The notes under the pieces were generated by a model, which worked only from the letters and a program-made list of their open reading frames with translations, did no database searches and had not been told where the DNA came from. A stretch of DNA of 64,000 nucleotides from Pyrenochaeta sp. MPI-SDFR-AT-0127. Lineage: Eukaryota; Ascomycota; Dothideomycetes; Pleosporales; Cucurbitariaceae. The translations under genes and the position numbers were made by a program. Below are positions 56,183-64,000 of this stretch, piece by piece. The stretch is from NCBI GenBank assembly GCA_020747015.1, contig JAGTJM010000001.1, forward strand, positions 992,001 through 1,056,000. Direction: 5' to 3'. Every line of letters starts with the position of its first letter. The stretch's first letter is position 1.

Positions 56183-56701
56183 TTACTTCCTTCGGAAAGA
56201 GCAGCCCTCGGTCAACCGCGCCTTGCCACCAGTTGGCTGGCACCTAAACAGCTCTGTTAGCCTGTGCGCACAACCATCCGAGTAGATCCTTGACTTACAG
56301 GACCTGCGAGCAACCCTGGCAGACGACGACTGTGTTTGCGTGCGAGAAGACGGTGGTGATGGTGAAGCATCCCGGGCACTTGACATCCATGAAGAATGAG
56401 CGGGGAGCGGGCACGAGAGTCTTGAGCTTGTGCTTGCGGGCCTCACTGGATAATTATTAGTCCAATGTTGAAGACGCGGATTCGGGAACGGAGGCATACG
56501 CGGCCGGGCTAGGGTTGAGAAGATCAACTGCGAGAACCTGGAGCCATGTTAGTCGGTGATGCTCATCGAGACAAAAATCTGCGCAGAGGTAGGTGGTTGT
56601 GAATTGGAGATTCTGTGGCAAATTCCGACAAGACTCGTGTGCCTGCTCACAGAACCTCCAGGCACCCAGCCTGCAAGCTGATAAAGGCTCAGACTCACCA
56701 T
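56183..56701 (-). CDS. rps27: 40S ribosomal protein S27 (eS27), 4 exons, first exon only ATG
   Basis: Small-subunit ribosomal protein with a zinc ribbon. Minus-strand exons are 56701-56699, 56537-56500, 56445-56299 and 56243-56183, giving 82 residues, exactly the family size. Exon 1 is the start codon alone: ATG is followed directly by GTGAGT. Exon 2 begins VLAVDLLNPSPAA. The four zinc ligands are in CPGC (MDVKCPGCFTITTVFSHA) and CQGC (VVVCQGCSQVL). The end is CQPTGGKARLTEGCSFRRK. All junctions keep the frame, with introns of 161, 54 and 55 nt. The long first intron right after ATG is a common site of transcriptional control in ribosomal protein genes. The gene has no close neighbour on the left within 960 bases. 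Confidence 0.95.
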
Positions 56702-57717
56702 TTTGACGATCTACGTAGAGTGTTGTATTTGCTGGGTGTCGAGACTGGCTTGAAGTCGATGGATTGGGCGCGAGAGTCGAGGACGCGGACGGCTTGAAGA
56801 TGGAGAGGGGAAGCGGCGTTGCAAAATCGTGTGGGCGATGTGCTAGGCAGGTGCGTTAGCGCGTCGGCTAATTCGCCCTTTCCGCACTATCGAGCTCACG
56901 CACATCTCACTCTACCACAAGCCTGTCTACACAGGATATTTGAGTAGTAGGCCGGCGACTTGAATTGTTTCGCGCCTATAGTTACGACTGGAGAAATTGT
57001 TGCATGCAGTGTTGACTACCCAACTTCCAAGTCGATGACGAGCATATGCCATGTGCCGAGCAGCGTGTGCACACGTGAACGCGCGAACGAGGGCCGGTCT
57101 CGTCAATCACAAGCACTCTGCACATTGTTTAGGAAATGTACCTTCCTGAGTTGGGATGCGATGTATTTCGCAACTACTCAGGTATCAAGCTTGATATATT
57201 TGGTCATGGTATTGTGTAGAAATAAGCCAAGTAGACCACACATGATGTCTTCGATGCGATAGGAACTCCAAGTCTTGCTGCGGAAGGGAAGCTCCCGATG
57301 ATGTATGCGGATGAACGCAGATCATTGCAGATGACTGTAGATAAAATCAGCCGTTGGGAGCGTCTTAGTATTGTTGTTTCTGTCTCTGAGAATGGCAATT
57401 AACATTTCGAACTTCACTTGTTCACGGCGGCGTCTAAGTGGTTAGAAGTCGTGCCGATATCATATAGGCACATCGTTATTCACCAGAAATACTATAGGAG
57501 CTCGGTCACATTCGTTCCTCCTGCATTGGCAAACAGCGCGCTAAAATGCGAGCATTTTCCTCATTGAATCTGCCACATCTCCTTTTCTAGTAGAAATCTT
57601 GTCTGCCCCACTTAGCGTCGACTACACATCATACAAGGGCAACAACACATCCATCCACCATCCTCACAATCAAAATCCAGAATCAAAATACAACCAAGCA
57701 AACACATTCTGAGAGCG
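56702..57717. other. Divergent intergenic region, eS27 promoter and acetyltransferase leader
   Basis: About 1 kb between divergent genes. No supported coding region is seen. A-rich sequence at 57640-57710 directly before the acetyltransferase ATG looks like its leader. Confidence 0.5.
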
Positions 57718-58792
57718 ATGGCAGCACAGGAAAAGAACCTTCAGGAGCTGGAAAAGGCGAAGAAGCTAAACCATGTTCCCTGGTGTGAGGAGTATGAGAA
57801 GATGATCTCGGGAATGCTGTAAGTATCAAAATCTCTATTTCTGATGCCATAGATTTTTGTGTTTTGCTCTTTTCGATTATTCACAGAGTTGATGGTACTG
57901 GCTCAGTTTAGCAGCATAGATGTGTTCAAGTCACTTGACCGTCTACAAGCAGGACTAATATGTGACCACAAATACTCCCTGCTCGTGCTATTGCTAAACA
58001 TCTGTCTTACAACTCTACCAATAAATACCGTTGAATTGATCTGATCTGATCTGACTATGCCGCAGCTACAACTCCTTTACCCCTGAGCTCAACGTAGCTC
58101 GTTTCAAAGCCAGAGCTTTCGCACACAACTTCAACACATGGTTTCCCAACCCATCCACCGATCCGTCGACCGGCTTCGAGACGCTTGCTGCAGAGCGTCT
58201 GAAGATGTTGAAAGAGGCCATCGGCCATGTCGCAGACGACAATATATGTAAGTGATTCAAATGGCCAACTCTCTTCTGAGCTAGCTCACCAAGGTCATAC
58301 TGACGAGTGGTCAGTCATTGAACCACCCTTCAATATTGATTATGGTTGTAACATCTCCCTGGGGAAACGCTTCTATGCAAACTTCAACCTCACTATTCTC
58401 GACTGTTCCCTTGTCACAATTGGAAATAGGTGCATGTTCGGCCCCAACGTCTCCATTTTTGCCGCAACACACGAAGCCGAAGTCGCCTCTCGCAGAGCCA
58501 ACATCGAGTTTGGTAAGCCAGTAGTAATCGGAGATGACTGTTGGATTGGAGGCAATGTAAGCTATACCCAATGACGAAGTGCATTTGAGAAACATGCTAA
58601 CTTCATTTTTTGCACTACCTCTAGGTTGTTATTCTGCCTGGTGTCACAATTGGGAGGGGTTGCACCATTGGAGCCATGTCGGTCGTTTCGCGCGATATCC
58701 CTGACTTCAGTGTCGCTATGGGTCAGCCTGCGAAGGTGGTCAAAAAGGTTCAGCCGGCGCCGCCGGAAGATGACGATGACGTCGTCGTGTAA
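57718..58792 (+). CDS. Maltose/galactoside-type O-acetyltransferase (hexapeptide repeat), 4 exons
   Basis: Predicted 230-residue acetyl-CoA-dependent sugar O-acetyltransferase of the Maa/LacA/NodL family. Exons are 57718-57818, 58066-58247, 58315-58556 and 58625-58792, total 693 nt. Residues about 20-75 form the Mac helical domain (VPWCEEYEKMISGMLYNSFTPEL). The left-handed beta-helix follows with hexapeptide repeats (IDYGCNISLGKRFYANFN, VTIGNRCMFGPNVSIFAATH, VIGDDCWIGGNVVILPGVTIGRGCTIGAMSVV). The catalytic His is in AATHEAE (His147). The C-terminus has VAMGQPAKVVKKV, then an acidic tail ending in VVV. The first intron is 247 nt, far longer than the others here, and carries a CTGAT repeat by its acceptor. 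The substrate could be maltose, glucose or a chitin-like sugar; this cannot be decided. Confidence 0.92.
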
Positions 58793-59189
58793 GAACAGGT
58801 CAATACATGAGTGTCCTGTCTGCAAATATCTTTCAATAATCCGGGTGATGTCTGAGAACATAATTTTGGTGGTGTGGCAAGTCGCGCAGCATGACAGCAG
58901 TAGCACTTCGGCATTTAAACTTGTCGGTTTAGGAACCAAAGGCAATTGCAATTAATTTGATAGGGTATAACGTCAAAAGGTAAGTCACTCGAATCACAGC
59001 GAACACAAGCCAGGGACGGATGGCAATTGAAGAGTTTTGGCAGCGACTACATGCAATATGTGCTGGCCGTTCACTAGACGAAACCCATGCTGAATATCCT
59101 TCCTCTGAAGACAGAGCGACCGCTCGAGAGATTCGTGCCGTCGTGCCCAACGCCGGTCATCCGTGAATCATTCCTTTTGAGAGTTACAT
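58793..59189. other. Convergent intergenic region
   Basis: About 400 bases between the 3' ends of the acetyltransferase and uS4 genes. No further feature is seen. Confidence 0.5.
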
Positions 59190-59972
59190 TTACTCCTCGT
59201 CCTCCTCGCCAGCATCATCATCGCCACCCTTCTCGGCGGCCTTGGCCTTCTTCCTCCTTACACGGCCAGGGCGACCGCCACCAAATGGCGAGGTCAGGGC
59301 GAAGTCGATGTGCTTCTGGGAGTCAAGGCGGACAATGAATGAGGGAACATTGACGATTTGCTTGCCAACACTATAGCATGTGGTCAGTATTGCGCTTCTT
59401 CATAGATATGGACAAGTCGCATACCGGATGTGGCGCTGGCGGATGAGCACACGAGCGTGGTGGATTGACTTGGCGAGGCCGAGCTTGTAAACGCAAGTCT
59501 GGAGACGACGCTCCAAGAAGTCCTCAATCTTCAGGGCCAAGACGTAATCGAGCTTCATGCGAGACTCGTCGAGCACACCGACACGGACGAGACGGCGAAT
59601 GAGGGCGTTACCCTCAAAGAGGCGCTTGGGGTCCTTCTCGTCGAGAGTCAAGAGCGAACTGCGCAATAATTAGCGATCGTGTCTAGGTATGTGTTTGGGC
59701 GCAGTCAGTGATTGCGCGATGACAGAAAGCTTACCGGGCAGCACGACGGATCTTGGAGAGCGTCAACTGGACTCGCCAGACCTCACGCTTGTTGCGGAGA
59801 CCATACTCGCCGACGAGCTTCAGCTCAGTATCCCTAACCCAACATTAACCAGTTGTTCCCAGACATGAGCAGAGCAAGCTCTGGCTCAGTGGCCGTGGGA
59901 TACATACAGACGAGCGGACTCGAAAGGGCGACGGGGGACGCTGTACGTCTTGGAGTAAGATCGGGGCGCCAT
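59190..59972 (-). CDS. rps9: 40S ribosomal protein S9 (uS4), 4 exons
   Basis: Small-subunit protein needed for early 40S assembly and decoding accuracy. Minus-strand exons are 59972-59908, 59833-59735, 59658-59425 and 59370-59190, total 579 nt and 192 residues, the family size. It begins MAPRSYSKTYSVPRRPFESARL. The S4 RNA-binding domain is in exon 3 (LERRLQTCVYKLGLAKSIHHARVLIRQRHIR) and runs on into exon 4 (VGKQIVNVPSFIVRLDSQKHIDF). The tail is RKKAKAAEKGGDDDAGEEDEE-like, acidic and basic. Introns are 74, 76 and 54 nt. It starts head-to-head with eL21, 189 bp apart, so the two ribosomal genes are very likely co-regulated. Confidence 0.95.
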
Positions 59973-60161
59973 TGTTGATGTCGATGGAGGGAAGAAGAAG
60001 AGTCGCGAGAGAAGTTCGATGTTCCGTCAATTTCGGTCGTGGGCGGGTCCGTGCGTTTTTCGTTAAGCGAGGCCATCGCGCACCGTCTCTGGCTGCCATA
60101 TCGATTTTCGCCAACCTCTCGAAAACCACCGTACGAACACCAAACCCCTACAACACACACA
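59973..60161. promoter_or_regulatory. Bidirectional promoter shared by uS4 and eL21 genes
   Basis: The two start codons are 189 bp apart on opposite strands. This stretch must hold both promoters and both 5' leaders. The eL21 side ends in a C/A-rich leader (AAACCCCTACAACACACACA) typical of fungal ribosomal protein mRNAs; the uS4 side has a purine-rich block on the plus strand (pyrimidine-rich in the sense of the uS4 transcript). I see no TATA box. Confidence 0.75.
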
Positions 60162-60756
60162 ATGGGTCACGCAGCCGGTCTCCGCGCGGGTACGCGCTAT
60201 GCGTACGTCTGCAACAGCGAATTCCCTCCCTCTGCGACGAATACTGACGCCGCAACAGCTTCTCGAGGGATTTCAAGAAGAAGGGAATGATCCCGCTCTC
60301 GACCTACCTCAAGCAATACAAGGTCGGTGATATCGTCGATGTCGTAGCCAACGGTACAGAAACCCCCAGATAGTGGAATCTGAAAGTGCGGAGGCTTACA
60401 ATCCCGCAGGTGCTGTCCAGAAGGGTATGCCCTACAAGGTCTACCACGGCAAGACTGGTATTGTCTACAACGTCACCAAGTCAGCTGTCGGCGTCATCCT
60501 CCAGAAGCAGGTCGGCAACCGCTACATGGAAAAGCGCATCAACGTCCGAATTGAGCACGTCCGCCACTCCCGTTCGCGAGAAGACTTCCTCAAGCGCGTC
60601 AAGGCCAACTTCGCCAAGCAGCAGAAGGCTAAGGAGACTGGTGAGCCCCAGCAGCTGAAGCGCGTTGCCGCACAGCCAAGGGAGGCGAGGACGATCAGCC
60701 TGAAGGAGAACAAGCCAGAGAACATCACACCTGTACCTTACGAGACAACGATCTAA
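60162..60756 (+). CDS. rpl21: 60S ribosomal protein L21 (eL21), 3 exons
   Basis: Large-subunit protein. Exons are 60162-60202, 60259-60353 and 60410-60756, total 483 nt and 160 residues, exactly the family size. It begins MGHAAGLRAGTRYA and continues FSRDFKKKGMIPLSTYLKQY. The core KVGDIVDVVANGAVQKGMPYKVYHG and TGIVYNVTKSAVGVIL is a KOW-like SH3 barrel. The C-terminal half is basic (KRINVRIEHVRHSRSREDFL) and the protein ends in PVPYETTI. Both introns are 56 nt with strong GTACGT and GTACAG donors. It shares its promoter with uS4. Confidence 0.96.
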
Positions 60757-61951
60757 ACGGGGAGAAGGTGGTACGTGTGCGGGCAAAATGGGATACGGAT
60801 GGTCAACGGCGTGGTTTCTCGGATCTTATTCTCTCTTCTGCACTTTCACTTGCATTGAAAGCGGCGATATCACATGGTGCAGATACAGTGGTGTGCCAAC
60901 ATGGCTGAGTGACCCCTCACGCCAATAAACATCATCCTCCAGTTCCAGACCCTTCCAAGTGTCTTTGACCCAGTCTTGATTGCCGTACCTGGTGCATCGC
61001 TCTTCGATGTTATCTAGCTATCGACACCCGAAAACATCATAAGCCCGTTAACGTCCTTAACTTCACATGCCATGTGACCTTTGTTTGACAATTTAAGCAT
61101 ATTCCTTCACGCAGCCCTCAATAACACACAATAGCGTCCCCCAATTATCTTCACGTATGTATTTCAAGCGCCAGCTATTCGCCTCAGTGATCATTCACAT
61201 GCCGATCTAGTCATGAACCCACCCTTCTCAATGCCTCTTATCAAAAAAGTGCACTTAAATTGTGATCCCTTGGCATCAAAGTATTGGTTAGAAGAAAAGG
61301 AAGAGACGTTGTTCGTAAAGTGTGAGAGTATTTTGAGCCTGTTGTTATCACGTACATGGCACAGCCCCGTTGGCCACCGATGGGATCCGGCGATCAAACA
61401 AGAACACCTGTCACGTTCGTGAGGGTACGGTGCTACCTTTTGAGGCTAAGCTTTATTGGGTGCTAAGTTGTCAGTCATTGTGACCCAGAGAAGTATAATG
61501 ACTTGATTGTACAGACGATTGAGAGTGCCTAGCTTTGGATTCAGAGTTGATCTGTTACCTTCACTCCCTCGCAGCATTTTTAGGGCATTAGGAGAAACGG
61601 CACATCAAGGCGCAACTAAGAACCAGAGCCAAACACTGAGTTGTAATATAGATTCACAATGTAATTAAGTACATTTTTGGTTACACTGGTAAGGATGGAC
61701 TTGTCTTGATAACACCATTTTCACCTTTAAGACAGACATCCAGGTAGACGAGGTTATTGCTTTGACCGAGGCAGCCAAATGTCGACCAATCTAAGTAGAG
61801 AAAGAGAGACGCTAATGTGCAATGGAAATCGTTATGAAAGGCATCTCCAAATCTATTAATCATAATCATGCACGCTAAAAGTCGTTTGGAAAAGATGTCC
61901 CATTTGTTAATATGGGCGCGATGCCAGAAACAGTACGCTGATAGGGCGTGG
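60757..61951. other. Convergent intergenic region between eL21 and the rhodopsin-domain gene
   Basis: About 1.2 kb with no supported coding region. It holds the 3' untranslated regions of both genes and generally AT-rich sequence. Confidence 0.5.
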
Positions 61952-63482
61952 TTATTGATCAAACTTTGGTAGTTGTGGAAGCGGCCGTTCACGCTTCTTT
62001 TCTCTGTGACGAGAGATCCATGACGAACGTCTAGAGTTCTGGCCTGTAGCCGGTTCAATCTGGAGTTGGACTTCTGAGGTTCGCGTTATGGTCATGTCTT
62101 CCTTCATATGCTTCTTAGAATCCTTCGCTCGTACTTTGTCCCACATACGTGCAACACTGCGTTTCTTGTTTCTTTCCCCTTCATTTTCGAGAATGCCATC
62201 CTGGCTTCCGCATTCAAGACCATTGCCAATGATTGCTTCCACATCTGGCCAGTGCTTCATTTCATAGCTTTTACCTCGGTCATTGTTTGAATCTGGAGCC
62301 CCTCTTATGGTTTCCGATCTTCTCTCTGAAGAAATTGTAGATGATTCTGGCGCGCTTCGTGACGCTTTGGGCATCTGAACGTTGGCAGACGAGTTGGCAG
62401 ACTTCTTGATTGGAAAGCCGCGTGAGAAGGTTTCGGAGAGACTAAATGGTATCTTCGCAAGAAGCGGACGGAGTACAGGTGCTGATGCACAGATCTAGTA
62501 TTCTCAGCGACAGCTTGAAAGAATGTTAACTGCACTTACCACTCCAAGATCGATCTCCACAGCTGCGGCTATCCAGAGTGGGTATGCATGCCACGTTTGA
62601 TCATACTCTACAATGAGACTTTTGTAGATATACCACGTTCGGATAATGCCAGCGACGGTCACAATAATACCCATACCAAAAAGGAATGCCACAGCGAACC
62701 GTTGGCGGCGGGGCATATGAAGCTGGTTGTGGTTAACGATATGTTCTTGGAAATATGCTCAGCGAAGGCTTACTCCCATAACTAGCGGAATCGGTGTTAT
62801 TGTGGTGAAAAAATCGGCGACGCAATTAATTATACCACAAACCAGTGTAGCTACACCCTCATCTATACAACTGCCCTTGGGGGCACCGATCATCCAATAG
62901 TTTTTCACAGGAGTACACAAGAATATGGCTAAGAAAGTGAATGATACAAAAATGCCAATGGTGTATATGACATTCGCATGGATCATGTACTGGAACCATC
63001 TTTTGCCTGTATCAGAGACCAGCCTGTAGTAGAAACAGTGTAAAGAAAGCCGTGTGAAAGTCGCGGCTGCTGTGAAAACAACCTTGGCTGTCATAGCAAT
63101 CTTCGACGTAGGTATAAACTGGTTGAAAGGTATGTCATAAACATGACGGTCCCATCCGAAGCGTTGATTTGCAACGAGGACAACGGCGGTGAGAGCTATT
63201 GTGAAGACCTAGCATATATGAGATTGATATACCTCGCTTCATGGAGCTTACGCAACTCACCATTGCCAGCAGGATGAAGACATCGTCCAATCCGAACCAT
63301 CTCTTTATCACCAAGCGTGTGTAGAGTCTCAAGCCAACTGTGATGATGACAAGCGTGATGAGTACCGAGTTTACAACGAGTAAGGCATTGCCGCGCGTAA
63401 CGGGATGGTCGTAGTTCGGTGTGGGCCAGGATAATAAGACTTCTGTGGGGGGAGTCGCATTTCGATGGTTGTGGAAGTGCAT
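61952..63482 (-). CDS. Fungal rhodopsin-domain integral membrane protein (Pth11/SAT4-like), 4 exons
   Basis: Predicted 460-residue seven-helix membrane protein of the fungal rhodopsin-domain family (PF20684-like), a large and expanded group in Pezizomycotina that includes Pth11-like receptors. Minus-strand exons are 63482-63261, 63208-62774, 62722-62540 and 62494-61952; all junctions keep frame. Helices are seen in VNSVLITLVIITVGLRLYTR, then FTIALTAVVLVAN, AMTAKVVFTAAATFTRLSLHCFYYRL, IYTIGIFVSFTFLAIFLC, CGIINCVADFFTTITPIPLVMG, FLFGMGIIVTVAGIIRTWYI, and WIAAAVEIDLGVICASAP. Family marks include RWFGLDDVFILLAM, the WDRH and CTPVKNYW segments and ICASAPVLRPLL. A 150-residue polar tail follows. 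The frame is open upstream of the ATG to a GTG at 63533, but there is no earlier ATG. Ligand and partners are unknown. Confidence 0.9.
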
Positions 63483-64000
63483 CTGCTGAAGACTAGAACG
63501 CCAGACACTGTGGCCTGGTCGAAAGGAGGCCACTAGTAGGTGTGAGATGGACCGCCGGGAAAGAAATGTGCAACTGAAAGCCTTCTGGTTCTAAAACCAT
63601 GGCTCCATGGTCATCTGGGATTAGGTGGGGGCCCTCAGAAAGCTGCTGGCTCTTCCCAGTTTAAATGGCACCCAATAAAGTTTTAGCTCGTGTTACAAAA
63701 TTTGGAGCTGCATTGCCTAACACGCTTGGGTAGCACAACTCGGGCCTCAAGGCTCAGCACAGACCATATGTGAAGGTAATAACTATGGGCGATTCGGCGG
63801 CGGACCTGCAACGGGCGCGGAAGATATTCGGCACAGATACTGCGTGATGACCCCGTCCATGGTCCAAAGCATGGAGAAAATCGTGGAACGTGCCGAAGAA
63901 GCCGCCAAACCTCCGTCATTCTCGTCTATCCGGCACATGTGTGGCCCCTGGTTCGTGAGACTTGACAGCGTTCCGGTGTTTTCGCTGTTGTCGCGCAAAT
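63483..64000. other. Right edge, no supported gene
   Basis: Upstream sequence of the rhodopsin-domain gene. A plus-strand frame is open from an ATG at about 63847 to the end of the window (about 51 codons) and could be the start of another gene, but it shows no recognisable motif. Confidence 0.35.

Noticed and set aside
63847..64000. Plus-strand frame running off the right edge
   Set aside because: Only about 51 codons with no recognisable motif; kept as a note only.
1..64000. CRISPR arrays, insertion sequences, intact transposons, viral or horizontally moved islands
   Set aside because: No spaced direct repeats, terminal inverted repeats, transposase, reverse transcriptase or integrase motifs were seen on either strand.

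Overview
This 64 kb window is nuclear DNA of a filamentous ascomycete. Pezizomycotina is well supported, and something near Dothideomycetes is a guess from family content only. The signs are short GT-AG introns (mostly 46-82 nt, with CTAAC or CTGAT-like branch sites), fungal-only families (separase of BimB type, DUF7896, the Pth11-like rhodopsin-domain family, a CSC1-like channel), and single-copy housekeeping genes. I see no sign of bacteria, plasmid, virus, CRISPR or an intact transposon.

Left part (1-13.5 kb): the 3' end of splicing factor CWC22, a SAM methyltransferase, a tiny spliced Cys-rich protein, a MARVEL-domain membrane protein and a large separase gene of three exons. A gene-poor stretch follows (13.5-28.6 kb). 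It holds only a seven-helix receptor, a DUF7896 zinc-finger-like protein and a secreted chloroperoxidase-type heme-thiolate peroxidase.

Middle (28.6-42.3 kb): a 1227-residue disordered protein with a C-terminal membrane hairpin, a CSC1-like cation channel, a nuclear-looking protein with two copies of an XPA-C-like module, a seven-exon GMC oxidoreductase and the ribosome-assembly WD40 protein IPI3.

Right part (45-64 kb): an otubain deubiquitinase next to COP9 signalosome subunit 2 (two ubiquitin or NEDD8 pathway genes on one strand), RHO3 GTPase, deoxyribose-phosphate aldolase, eS27, a maltose-type O-acetyltransferase, the head-to-head pair uS4 and eL21 sharing a 189 bp promoter, and a rhodopsin-domain membrane protein.

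All spliced models were joined by eye, and total coding lengths were checked for divisibility by three. I found no gene that is clearly broken. Two apparent frameshifts, in the peroxidase and in the GMC oxidoreductase, disappeared on closer reading. No coherent new multi-gene system stands out. The most notable items are gene-architecture oddities (RHO3 microexons, a start-codon-only exon in eS27, a GC-AG intron in csn2), the 38-residue Cys-rich protein, and the duplicated XPA-C-like module.
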